Source: a bacterium
GTDB taxonomy: Bacteria > Patescibacteria > Paceibacteria > UBA9973
Assembly (NCBI GenBank): GCA_021813235.1
Contig: JAKALG010000005.1
Location: 1-20,987 of the forward strand
Length of the DNA: 20,987 nt
Reading direction: 5' to 3'
Shown here: one piece after another, positions 1 to 5,335 of the stretch
How positions within the stretch are numbered: the first letter of the stretch is position 1
Layout of the letters: every line of letters begins with the position of its first letter
Made by a program: the position numbers and the translations under genes
Notes under the pieces: generated by a model
Seen by the model: only the letters and a program-made list of their open reading frames with translations
Told to the model about the DNA's origin: nothing
Database searches by the model: none

Positions 1-296
1 ATTTTATTGATTCGTTTGCCATTTTCTAGGAATGTATACTCATTTGCATGTATAAGTTCAATTGCCGACTCTCGACTCGTATTTGATTCGTATGCTGACT
101 CAAGTTCTCGGTAAATTTTCTTTGACTCTTTGCGGATAAATTCAGTCAAGCAGTCTCTCAATTCGTTTTCGAGATTAATCAAATTCAAGTTTGCTTTAAT
201 CACCACTTCAAAATTTGGCTTTTCAGATAAGACTCTTGATATAAAACTTTTCCAATTGTGTCCATAATTTTTCCAGTTATTTATCCAGATTATCAT
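1..296 (-). CDS. Hypothetical protein, 3' end beyond the left edge
   Basis: Reading leftward from an ATG at 296, the frame is open for 98 codons to the window edge. It overlaps the end of the upstream gene by 20 bases, as expected for translationally coupled genes, and no strong Shine-Dalgarno is seen. The visible protein starts MIIWINNWKNYGHNWKSF, followed by a charged, probably helical segment rich in Glu-Ser pairs. I do not recognise a family. The coding call rests on the long open frame, the sensible amino-acid mix and the operon context. The C-terminus is missing, so length and function are unknown. Confidence 0.6.
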   Translation of the reverse strand, partial: MIIWINNWKNYGHNWKSFISRVLSEKPNFEVVIKANLNLINLENELRDCLTEFIRKESKKIYRELESAYESNTSRESAIELIHANEYTFLENGKRINK

Positions 297-567
297 TTAG
301 GGTTTTAAGGGTCATATTTTCCCCATTTGTCGCCTTCATTTTGCCATCATACCGAACAAAGCAAAAAATATTACCATTATAAATAAAATCAAATTCATTG
401 AATTGATCCACATCTTTAAAGTCAATTGACCTGCTACCATCGGGGAAGGTTACATCATAACAGACAATAATCTGATTTCCCCAGCCATTGTTAAACCACT
501 TCTTAGCATTCTTTTTTGCCTGACTGATAGATTTTTTCTGAAGTTCAATAATCTTTGACTTATTCAT
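277..567 (-). CDS. Small hypothetical protein (96 aa)
   Basis: The ATG at 567 is preceded by AAGGAGTC (570-577, minus strand) at normal spacing. The protein has a basic, helical N-terminus (about residues 1-25, Lys-rich) followed by a beta-rich part with many aromatic residues (Trp, Phe, Tyr). There are no signal peptide, membrane segments or metal-binding motifs. It is the second gene of a short leftward operon: a 20-residue microprotein precedes it and the edge gene overlaps its 3' end. No function is recognised. Position in a cassette of small phage genes suggests an accessory or early role, which is inference. Confidence 0.75.
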   Translation of the reverse strand: MNKSKIIELQKKSISQAKKNAKKWFNNGWGNQIIVCYDVTFPDGSRSIDFKDVDQFNEFDFIYNGNIFCFVRYDGKMKATNGENMTLKTLNDNLDK

Positions 568-577
568 AACAGACTCC

Positions 578-640
578 TTAATCGTTTTGAAGCTGATTCA
601 GAACTGGCATTAATTCAGGCGCAACTTTTTTGTTTGTCAT
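578..640 (-). CDS. Microprotein (20 aa)
   Basis: A 21-codon frame reads MTNKKVAPELMPVLNQLQND and stops at 578-580. It has one of the best ribosome-binding sites of the region, AAAAGGAGTC just upstream of the ATG at 640. Its stop codon touches the Shine-Dalgarno of the next gene, so the two would be co-translated. It lies directly downstream of a TGCAATG-class promoter. The peptide is short and mostly helical with no recognised homologue. It could be a true small protein or a leader peptide setting translation of the 96-residue gene. Confidence 0.5.
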   Translation of the reverse strand: MTNKKVAPELMPVLNQLQND

Positions 641-667
641 GGTTGACTCCTTTTTTTCTATATAATA

Positions 668-711
668 ATTATAACCTATTTTCACCCTGTAAACATTGCA
701 GATTCATTGCA
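668..711 (-). promoter_or_regulatory. TGCAATG-class promoter, leftward
   Basis: On the minus strand, TGCAATG (711-705), AATC and a second TGCAATG (700-694) are followed after exactly 20 bases by TATAAT (673-668). The two heptamers repeat every 11 bases, about one helical turn. No TTGACA is present at -35. The same layout occurs at 1048-1095, 4430-4473 and 4715-4758. It would drive the microprotein, the 96-residue gene and the edge gene. The upstream half lies inside the 3' end of the preceding gene. Confidence 0.7.
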
Positions 712-1012
712 AATCTTTTCTATTTGGGATGACTTCCATAACTTCGACTTCTTCATATGTTACGGTTTTTACATTGCACAATACAATTTCAGCAATATGA
801 TAAACGTTTGTCAAATCGTTTTTTGCCTCATATGCTTCTGGAATAGCACCTGAGATATACCATTCGCCTTTTTGGGGTGATCTTTTTTCGCCCGTATATC
901 TTGCCCGCAAATTCTTAGCCGTTCCCCAACCTAAAAACTTATTAGACATTGAATTAAATCTCATGTCATATGATGGATTATCAGCAAGGGGGAATAAATC
1001 GCCTTTTTTCAT
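704..1012 (-). CDS. Hypothetical phage protein (102 aa)
   Basis: I chose the ATG at 1012 because AAGGAGTC lies upstream of it; a longer frame reaching 1060 would start inside the promoter and lacks a binding site. The protein begins MKKGDLF and contains a segment around residues 48-75, KGEWYISGAIPEAYEAKNDL. This resembles a pattern I associate with small phage accessory proteins, though I cannot name a family. It has its own TGCAATG-class promoter. Its last codons overlap the next such promoter. No catalytic motif is visible. Confidence 0.75.
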   Translation of the reverse strand: MKKGDLFPLADNPSYDMRFNSMSNKFLGWGTAKNLRARYTGEKRSPQKGEWYISGAIPEAYEAKNDLTNVYHIAEIVLCNVKTVTYEEVEVMEVIPNRKDLQ

Positions 1013-1047
1013 TTTATTTTGACTCCTTAAATTTGCGCCTATAATCA

Positions 1048-1095
1048 AGTATATCACCAATTTTTAACAACAACATTGCAGAATGAATCATTGCA
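1048..1095 (-). promoter_or_regulatory. TGCAATG-class promoter, leftward (wider repeat spacing)
   Basis: Minus strand: TGCAATG (1095-1089), eight bases, TGCAATG (1080-1074), then exactly 20 bases to TATACT (1053-1048), with TGGTGA before the -10. The heptamers are 15 bases apart start to start, against 11 in the other three copies; the extra ATTC looks like a 4-base duplication. It would drive the 102-residue gene starting at 1012. Confidence 0.65.
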
Positions 1096-1104
1096 ATTTT
1101 TGCC

Positions 1105-1491
1105 CTATAATTCAGATAGATAATTATAAGCCTTTAAATATAGCTCAAATGGCAAACTATCACCATTAATTAAAACTTTGAGATTCGGAGAGTCTTTATC
1201 CTCCACCCAGCGCATAACATAAACAGGCTTGCCACTTGCCAAAAATCCCCGCAATAAATCAGCAGTATTGGAATGATAACCGATTCCCTCATAACTGGTA
1301 CAATAACGATGTGAGTCAAAATCGCCTGCCGACCATGTCCCGCCATAGGTAATTAATATATAATCATACTCAATGTTTTTACCTTTTTCATATTGAGTCT
1401 TGCCTCTTTCGTCATTATCCAATTCGGTTTTAAATAAATGTGGATGTAAAAAGGCAATTGGCGCTAATTTATTTAAATCTGAGTAATTCAT
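1105..1491 (-). CDS. Hypothetical protein (128 aa)
   Basis: The ATG at 1491 (MNYSDL) follows AAAGGAGTC at good spacing; the longer frame to 1518 overlaps the upstream gene and lacks a binding site. The protein is soluble and mixed alpha/beta. A Gly/Trp-rich central part (ITYGGTWSAGDFDSHRY) is followed by a segment ending KPVYVMRWVED. I do not recognise the family. It is the last gene of the operon starting near 2868, immediately downstream of the 123-residue gene. Confidence 0.75.
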   Translation of the reverse strand: MNYSDLNKLAPIAFLHPHLFKTELDNDERGKTQYEKGKNIEYDYILITYGGTWSAGDFDSHRYCTSYEGIGYHSNTADLLRGFLASGKPVYVMRWVEDKDSPNLKVLINGDSLPFELYLKAYNYLSEL

Positions 1492-1502
1492 TATAGACTC
1501 CT

Positions 1503-1874
1503 TTACCAGTGATTCCAAAAGTTTAACCGTTGGCGCAGTGCCCCAAGCGCCGAATATTCTGTGAATTTTTTACCATTGCGAGTCAATTGGAATGAAGGAT
1601 ACAAACCCGGATAATCGACTCCGATGTCAAGCAATTGCATAATGGAGTCAAGGTTATCAGTCAATGCGTTGTAATTATCGTCACCACGCTCGGTATATGT
1701 GCGAACGGCCAAAATATACCCGCGTTCAACGCTATCAGCCAAAGAATCAGGATAATTATCCGCCATTGATTCGAGAATCTCAAAGGCATTGAATCGCGTG
1801 ACCTTGCCCGGATAATTTGCCCGCTTTGCGGCATGGCTGATAAATTTTAACATGGCTTTATTCGAAATTTCCAT
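1503..1874 (-). CDS. Hypothetical protein (123 aa)
   Basis: The ATG at 1874 is preceded by AAGGAGTC. The protein is largely helical in its first 90 residues, with no membrane segment or metal site, and ends in a Trp/His-containing tail. Its gene is 15 bases from the upstream zinc-motif gene and 11 bases from the downstream one, so all three are probably co-transcribed. Function is not recognised. Confidence 0.75.
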   Translation of the reverse strand: MEISNKAMLKFISHAAKRANYPGKVTRFNAFEILESMADNYPDSLADSVERGYILAVRTYTERGDDNYNALTDNLDSIMQLLDIGVDYPGLYPSFQLTRNGKKFTEYSALGALRQRLNFWNHW

Positions 1875-1889
1875 TTTAGACTCCTTGTC

Positions 1890-2336
1890 TTATTGCGCTT
1901 CGAATTCAGATTTGATGGATAACTCACCCGGATTATGAGACTCATTATATTCTTTGCAAATTGCTTTAGCTTCAGCAAGAGAGACTCCATAATGGGTATA
2001 TGTTTTTTCTCCGGGGCCAGCTACCTTAACCCGCCCGTTAAATTTTGTGTCTTCCCAAATCCACCACGAGCGGACAAAAACATCATATAATTGAGTCTCT
2101 TCCTCTTCCTCTTCCTCTTCCTCTTCCTCTTGTATAAAACCACAACATTCCCCAGCGGATTCAGGATTATCATATTCGCATCCGCATTCAAAACAGGTAT
2201 AAACCGATTCCCATGACTCAGTATCGTGATTATATTTTTTGTCTTCGTTTGGGCATCCTGATTCGTGGCAATAAATGCCATTGACAGAAAAGGAATCGCA
2301 CTGGTTACACTTTGGAATATTATTGTTTTTTGCCAT
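1890..2336 (-). CDS. Zinc-motif protein with poly-glutamate tract (148 aa)
   Basis: I start the gene at ATG 2336 (MAKNNN) because AAAGGAT lies 8 bases upstream; an upstream ATG at 2387 lies in the promoter. Residues 10-65 hold several cysteines, including CNQC, CHESGC, CFECGC and a CC pair, which look like one or two zinc ribbons. A run of eleven Glu follows, encoded by a TCTTCC hexanucleotide repeat. The C-terminal part (SLAEAKAICKEYN, then NPGELSIKSEFE) resembles a short domain I have seen at the end of other small phage proteins. A separate TTGACA/TATAAA promoter sits just upstream. Function is unknown; nucleic-acid or protein binding is a guess from the cysteines. Confidence 0.75.
   Translation of the reverse strand: MAKNNNIPKCNQCDSFSVNGIYCHESGCPNEDKKYNHDTESWESVYTCFECGCEYDNPESAGECCGFIQEEEEEEEEEEETQLYDVFVRSWWIWEDTKFNGRVKVAGPGEKTYTHYGVSLAEAKAICKEYNESHNPGELSIKSEFEAQ
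2096..2131 (-). repeat. Hexanucleotide microsatellite coding for poly-Glu
   Basis: About five and a half tandem copies of TCTTCC on the plus strand encode consecutive glutamates in the 148-residue protein. Loss or gain of whole units keeps the frame and would only change the length of the acidic linker. Confidence 0.85.
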
Positions 2337-2358
2337 TGTATTTTTATCCTTTGAATTG

Positions 2359-2387
2359 TTTATAGTCGATTGTAGGTTATTTGTCAA
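2359..2387 (-). promoter_or_regulatory. Sigma70-type promoter, leftward
   Basis: Minus strand TTGACA (2387-2382), 17 bases, TATAAA (2364-2359). It lies in the gap between the HicA-like gene and the 148-residue zinc-motif gene, and fires toward the latter. Confidence 0.65.
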
Positions 2388-2390
2388 GAG

Positions 2391-2591
2391 TTAACCATAT
2401 ACCAGTTTTAAAACTTGTCTTAACGTTCCTCGCGCAATGTCCTTGCCCGCTGGGATGGATAAACTTGGCCTGTTATCGGCCTTGTATATCATATGACTCC
2501 CGTTTTGACGCGAGAATCTCCAGCCAAAAGACTCGACCAGTTTACACAGGTCGTTAACTCGTTTTATGTTCATCGCTTCATTATATGACAT
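2391..2591 (-). CDS. hicA: HicA-like mRNA interferase toxin (orphan)
   Basis: The 66-residue protein fits the HicA/YcfA family in size and pattern. A helix with GWRFSRQNGSHMIYK (residues 23-37) contains the conserved Gly-Ser-His with the catalytic His, followed by the small beta segment and an ending GTLRQVLKLV that matches the usual GTLRxIL motif. HicA proteins have a dsRBD-like fold and cleave mRNA; they are normally neutralised by an adjacent HicB. Neither neighbour looks like HicB: upstream is an 89-residue Cys-motif protein, downstream the poly-Glu protein. The start at 2591 has only a weak binding site (AGGG); a second Met at 2573 is possible. Here it may act on host mRNA, or its antitoxin may lie elsewhere. 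The family call is inferred from the motif. Confidence 0.75.
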   Translation of the reverse strand: MSYNEAMNIKRVNDLCKLVESFGWRFSRQNGSHMIYKADNRPSLSIPAGKDIARGTLRQVLKLVYG

Positions 2592-2598
2592 TTTAACC

Positions 2599-2868
2599 CT
2601 ATTCTTTCAAATCAGCCGAAGAGCCATAAAACAGGATCGTGATTTGCATCTTATCGCCCGCAACAAATGAATTAAAATGCTTGCATGTTATATCTGGGGT
2701 AATATAACCCATTTTTATGGAGTCCTCATGGATTCCAATGTTGTTTTCTCCACAAAATGGACAAATGGCTGATTCAATTGCCTTTGTATTCTTTCCCATT
2801 TTGATTAAAGAAAATTGGGTATATATTTGTTTTTGTGATTGTACTGGCGGGCTGTAGTATCTTTTCAT
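2599..2868 (-). CDS. Small protein with CPFCG motif (89 aa)
   Basis: This is the first gene of the leftward operon; the ATG at 2868 has GGAGTC upstream and a promoter at 2891-2919. Residues 36-40 read CPFCG, with a later Cys-Lys-His (CKH), so a single zinc knuckle is plausible. The rest is beta-rich without membrane segments. It ends 8 bases before the HicA-like gene, where an antitoxin might be expected, but it shows no HicB pattern. Function unknown. Confidence 0.7.
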   Translation of the reverse strand: MKRYYSPPVQSQKQIYTQFSLIKMGKNTKAIESAICPFCGENNIGIHEDSIKMGYITPDITCKHFNSFVAGDKMQITILFYGSSADLKE

Positions 2869-2890
2869 TTTGACTCCGTTTATTGTCTAT

Positions 2891-2919
2891 AATATATCAC
2901 AAAACGATTCAGAATTCAA
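2891..2919 (-). promoter_or_regulatory. Promoter of the leftward operon (extended -10)
   Basis: Minus strand TTGAAT (2919-2914), 17 bases ending TGTGA, then TATATT (2896-2891). The TGTGA before the -10 matches other promoters of this window. The first gene starts about 20 bases downstream of the -10. Confidence 0.7.
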
Positions 2920-3067
2920 GCGTTTTGGGATTTTTTAAGGTAACTGATATGGAATTAATATGATATTGCAATATTTTAAACCTTGACAGAATCGCGATTC
3001 TAGTATCCTGCCATTTTTTAGGTTCAAATTTCAACGATTCAGCTCTAATATTTTAAGGTTTGTACTC

Positions 3068-3095
3068 TTGACTAGTTGTATGATATATGTATAAT
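3068..3095 (+). promoter_or_regulatory. Promoter of the rightward kinase-like gene
   Basis: TTGACT, 16 bases, TATAAT. Transcription would begin near 3102, leaving an 18-base leader that contains AGGAGTC before the ATG at 3120. This argues against the upstream ATG at 3087, which lies inside the promoter. Confidence 0.65.
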
Positions 3096-3119
3096 CCGAC
3101 ATATAAAACAGGAGTCAAC

Positions 3120-3704
3120 ATGAAAAAAGGCGATTTTGTACAGTTTAAATATAATGATTATGAAAAAGGCGAATTAACCTTAACTGGTGAGTATCTTGGG
3201 AAAGGTTCTTTTTCAACATGTTTTAAGGTTGACTCTCTTGTTTATTCTTTTGTGAGAACTGATAAAGATCATGTAGATTATTCTAAGGAAGCGATTTCAC
3301 AATGGGCGGAAGAGAATCCCCATATACCAGAATTTAAAAATGTTGGTGATTTTAAAAATGGAGAAGTTTATACCTCTCCATTATATAATGAACTGACAAA
3401 GAAAAATAAACAGGCATGGAGTCAATATAAACTTATTGCCAGTTTAGCAAATAAGAATCTAAGATACAATAAAAAAGGATACAATCTATTTATAAATAGG
3501 GAGTTCATAGACTCTCTTAAAGATGTTATTTCAGACGAAATTTTTAACGCATTACATATTTTAAATGATGCAATGTCAAATTATGGAGATTTTTATATGA
3601 TGGAATTCCCAAAGCGCAATTTAAAGGTAAACGATGAGGGCAATTTAATTTTATTGGATGTTTTCTTTAATCCAAAGGCTTTAAAATGGTATAACAGGTC
3701 ATAA
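3120..3704 (+). CDS. Atypical protein kinase-like phage protein (194 aa)
   Basis: The start at 3120 is set by AGGAGTC and the promoter position. Residues 25-35 read YLGKGSFSTCF, like the glycine-rich nucleotide loop of protein kinases. Near the C-terminus FPKRNLKVNDEGNLILLD (163-180) resembles the kinase catalytic stretch: an Asn as in HRDxxxxN, then LLD in place of the DFG Asp. The HRD Asp is absent and the protein is short for a kinase. A similar layout occurs in kinase-like early proteins of podoviruses such as T7 gp0.7, which modify host proteins. The role is inferred from motifs alone. It is the first gene of the rightward cassette, consistent with early takeover. Confidence 0.55.
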   Translation: MKKGDFVQFKYNDYEKGELTLTGEYLGKGSFSTCFKVDSLVYSFVRTDKDHVDYSKEAISQWAEENPHIPEFKNVGDFKNGEVYTSPLYNELTKKNKQAWSQYKLIASLANKNLRYNKKGYNLFINREFIDSLKDVISDEIFNALHILNDAMSNYGDFYMMEFPKRNLKVNDEGNLILLDVFFNPKALKWYNRS

Positions 3705-3708
3705 ACAC

Positions 3709-3737
3709 TTGACACAATTTGAGTCATGTGATAAAAA
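3709..3737 (+). promoter_or_regulatory. Sigma70-type promoter
   Basis: TTGACA, 17 bases ending TGTGA, then TAAAAA. The -10 is poor but the -35 and TGTGA match the other promoters. It lies directly after the kinase-like gene, ahead of the 73-residue gene. Confidence 0.5.
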
Positions 3738-3761
3738 TCAGATATAAAAAAGGAGTCAACC

Positions 3762-3983
3762 ATGTTAAATATTGTGGCAAATAATAAAGCGATTATCGAA
3801 AAGACCAAAAAAGGGCAAAAATTAACAATTGAAGAGTCTTTGTCTCTCGCTCAGGCCGTCATGGAATTAAATTATCAATTGACTCGTATTGAGACAATCG
3901 GATTAAAAGCCAGTTTGGGGCATGGGAAAGATTGCCCTTGCGCGTTATGTTTTTTAACCAACATTTCACGCGGGCAGGCATAA
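3762..3983 (+). CDS. Small hypothetical protein (73 aa)
   Basis: The ATG follows AAAAAGGAGTC. The first 45 residues look helical (TIEESLSLAQAVMELNYQL), and the C-terminal part carries HGKDCPCALC, a closely spaced His/Cys group that could bind a metal. It is followed after 13 bases by a 54-residue gene with its own binding site. No function recognised. Confidence 0.7.
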   Translation: MLNIVANNKAIIEKTKKGQKLTIEESLSLAQAVMELNYQLTRIETIGLKASLGHGKDCPCALCFLTNISRGQA

Positions 3984-3996
3984 AAGGAGTCGTAAA

Positions 3997-4161
3997 ATGT
4001 TATATACACCTTATACAGCGGCATTGCGTGAATTAAAACAGGCATTAACGGCATGGAAAAATGCCAACCCTGAAAACGCCCAGCAAGTAAAAGAGTCATT
4101 CGAAAGACTCCAAAGGGCAAAAGAAAATTATAAGGAGGTCAGGAGAATATTCTCAAAATAA
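3997..4161 (+). CDS. Small helical protein (54 aa)
   Basis: The ATG at 3997 is preceded by AAAAGGAGTCG. The protein starts MLYTPYTAALRELKQALTAW and continues as a strongly helical, charged sequence with heptad-like spacing, ending RRIFSK. It is the last gene before a strong terminator at 4180. It could be a small DNA- or protein-binding regulator, but no family is recognised. Confidence 0.65.
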   Translation: MLYTPYTAALRELKQALTAWKNANPENAQQVKESFERLQRAKENYKEVRRIFSK

Positions 4162-4179
4162 TAATTGACAATCGAATAA

Positions 4180-4210
4180 AAAGACTCCCCAGCGCGGAGA
4201 GTCTTTTTTT
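4180..4210 (+). terminator. Intrinsic terminator
   Basis: AAAGACTC (4180-4187) pairs with GAGTCTTT (4198-4205), followed by a T run. It closes the 3120-4161 operon. Confidence 0.8.
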
Positions 4211-4364
4211 TATACTTATTTTCAAAACAGAATTCAAATTGAAAAATTTTTGAAAAGCACTTTTCAAAGATTGATTCATTTATTCATTCAATGTATTATT
4301 TTTTGAAAATGGTATTAATACTTTTGAAAATACAGTGAGATCAGCCCGCAAAATTGAAAATATT
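4211..4364. repeat. Cluster of seven TTGAAAA heptamers
   Basis: In this gene-free stretch TTGAAAA occurs at 4239, 4250, 4303, 4324 and 4354, and its complement TTTTCAA at 4219 and 4261. The pair at 4250/4261 forms the inverted repeat TTGAAAAGCACTTTTCAA. Seven copies in 142 bases exceeds what AT-richness alone suggests. The segment sits between two terminators. A binding site for a phage protein is the likeliest reading. Confidence 0.5.
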
Positions 4365-4391
4365 AGACTCCCCAGCACAGGGAGTCTTTTC
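4365..4391 (+). terminator. Intrinsic terminator (second, related sequence)
   Basis: AGACTCCC (4365-4372) pairs with GGGAGTCT (4380-4387), then TTTT. Its sequence closely resembles the terminator at 4180, suggesting duplication. Confidence 0.75.
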
Positions 4392-4393
4392 CT

Positions 4394-4426
4394 AAAATAC
4401 CCATCATATTTGATGGGTATTTTTAT
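4394..4426. terminator. Bidirectional terminator-like hairpin
   Basis: AAAATACCCATCA (4394-4406) pairs perfectly with TGATGGGTATTTT (4411-4423) around a 4-base loop. A and T runs on both sides would allow termination in both directions. It isolates the downstream promoter at 4430. Confidence 0.75.
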
Positions 4427-4429
4427 TTC

Positions 4430-4473
4430 TGCAATGATTCTGCAATGTTTAAAACACTGGTTTCATATATAAT
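4430..4473 (+). promoter_or_regulatory. TGCAATG-class promoter, rightward
   Basis: TGCAATG (4430-4436), ATTC, TGCAATG (4441-4447), 20 bases, TATAAT (4468-4473). The -35 region is overlapped by the second heptamer and has no TTGACA. It drives the 43-residue gene. Confidence 0.75.
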
Positions 4474-4506
4474 CTAATTATCAAACAAACAAGGAGATTA
4501 TAAAAC

Positions 4507-4638
4507 ATGTTCAAAATTTGGTTATCGAAAGTTGAAACGATCCTTCAGCGGGCACTCCAACCCAGCGAAATCAAAACGGCTGAAAAACTTTATTTTGGGA
4601 AGTATACCCCAGCAGGCGCGGCAGAGTATATCGGATAA
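4507..4638 (+). CDS. Small protein (43 aa)
   Basis: AAGGAG precedes the ATG at 4507. The peptide begins MFKIWLSKVETILQRALQPS, an amphipathic helix, and ends YTPAGAAEYIG. The gene is a self-contained unit with its own TGCAATG promoter and a strong terminator at 4668. An imperfect palindrome, CGGATAATAATTATCCG (4632-4648), spans the stop codon. Function unknown. Confidence 0.65.
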   Translation: MFKIWLSKVETILQRALQPSEIKTAEKLYFGKYTPAGAAEYIG

Positions 4639-4667
4639 TAATTATCCGCTTTCCTGAAAATTAATAC

Positions 4668-4709
4668 CCTCCCTCAGATTATCCACTATCTGAGGGAGGT
4701 TCTATTTTT
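4668..4709 (+). terminator. Intrinsic terminator
   Basis: A 12-pair stem, CCTCCCTCAGAT (4668-4679) with ATCTGAGGGAGG (4688-4699), followed by TTCTATTTTT. Confidence 0.85.
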
Positions 4710-4714
4710 AAAAT

Positions 4715-4758
4715 TGTAATGATTCTGCAATGTTTAAAATCATAATATCATATATAAT
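4715..4758 (+). promoter_or_regulatory. TGCAATG-class promoter, rightward
   Basis: TGTAATG (4715-4721, one mismatch), ATTC, TGCAATG (4726-4732), 20 bases, TATAAT (4753-4758). The AAACAAACAAG-type leader that follows is also shared with the promoter at 4430. Confidence 0.75.
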
Positions 4759-4788
4759 GACTATATCAAACAAACAAGAGGTAATCAG

Positions 4789-4968
4789 ATGAGCAAAGTA
4801 CAATTAAGAGCATTTGTAAACAATAATTACGACGAATACATTGACTTTTGCAAGGTCATTTGCGATGAGTACAACGGTTCGCATGTTGATTCGATTTTTG
4901 TGAAAGATGTTCTTTTTAGTCGTGATTCAATGGCGCTTTTTTATGGCACAATTCATCTGATGAAGTAG
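4789..4968 (+). CDS. Small hypothetical protein (59 aa)
   Basis: The ATG at 4789 follows GAGGTAAT. The protein begins MSKVQLRAFVNNNYDEYIDF and contains two close cysteines (FCKVICDEY), but no clear metal site. It is co-transcribed with the 78-residue gene 10 bases downstream from the TGCAATG promoter at 4715. Function unknown. Confidence 0.65.
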   Translation: MSKVQLRAFVNNNYDEYIDFCKVICDEYNGSHVDSIFVKDVLFSRDSMALFYGTIHLMK

Positions 4969-4978
4969 GTAATCTAAA

Positions 4979-5215
4979 ATGAATAATCATATCTTTTCAC
5001 ATCAAACAAAAAAGGCACACAAAGAAGCAATCGTTAACATGATTGAATCATATGGTTATACTCTTGCAAATGGCAAACAGTACAACAAAATCAATCGAAT
5101 GAATAAAAGAACATTGCAGGAACTGTACAACTTGATTCGATATGGAGGAACGAATTCAGATCACTTAGGGAATGATTTATATTTATGTTATGGTCTGCTT
5201 ATCGAAAAGCAATAA
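4979..5215 (+). CDS. Small hypothetical protein (78 aa)
   Basis: The ATG lies 10 bases after the preceding stop, with AGGTAAT as a modest binding site. It is basic and helical in its first 55 residues (MNNHIFSHQTKKAHKEAIVN at the start) and ends LCYGLLIEKQ. It could bind nucleic acid on grounds of charge, but no motif confirms it. A terminator hairpin begins 26 bases after the stop. Confidence 0.7.
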   Translation: MNNHIFSHQTKKAHKEAIVNMIESYGYTLANGKQYNKINRMNKRTLQELYNLIRYGGTNSDHLGNDLYLCYGLLIEKQ

Positions 5216-5240
5216 CGCTTAAACGCTTGACCACTTATAC

Positions 5241-5275
5241 AATAGTACTGTCATATAAGACGGTACTATTTTTTG
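5241..5275 (+). terminator. Intrinsic terminator
   Basis: AATAGTACTGTC (5241-5252) pairs with GACGGTACTATT (5259-5270), with one T-G wobble and a 6-base loop, followed by a T run. It ends the rightward small-gene cassette. Confidence 0.8.
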
Positions 5276-5279
5276 TTAC

Positions 5280-5308
5280 TTACTTAGTGCAACATATACA
5301 CTAAGTAA
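5280..5308. repeat. Inverted repeat, 10-base arms
   Basis: TTACTTAGTG and CACTAAGTAA flank a 9-base spacer, just after the terminator. There is no T run, so a protein-binding site is more likely than termination. Confidence 0.55.
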
Positions 5309-5335
5309 ACGATTATAAACTATATTCTATTCACT

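Larger units (their letters stand above)
2869..3119. promoter_or_regulatory. Divergent control region between left and right cassettes
   Basis: This gap separates leftward and rightward operons. It holds a leftward promoter (2891-2919), a rightward promoter (3068-3095), a perfect 14-base palindrome AGAATCGCGATTCT (2988-3001) and two direct repeats: ACGATTCAG at 2904-2912 and 3034-3042, and AATATTTTAA at 2970-2979 and 3047-3056. Each AATATTTTAA is followed shortly by a TTGAC -35-like sequence, so the region looks like a duplicated promoter/operator block. A repressor binding the palindrome or repeats is an inference. Confidence 0.55.

Noticed and set aside
2021..2281. Second minus-strand frame across the poly-Glu gene, encoding a Lys/Arg run
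   Set aside because: It is a shadow of the hexanucleotide repeat read in another frame; it has no ribosome-binding site and covers the clearly coding zinc-motif frame.
2983..3009. TTGACA ... TATCCT as an additional rightward promoter
   Set aside because: The spacer is only 15 bases and the -10 is weak; the promoter at 3068 explains the downstream gene better.
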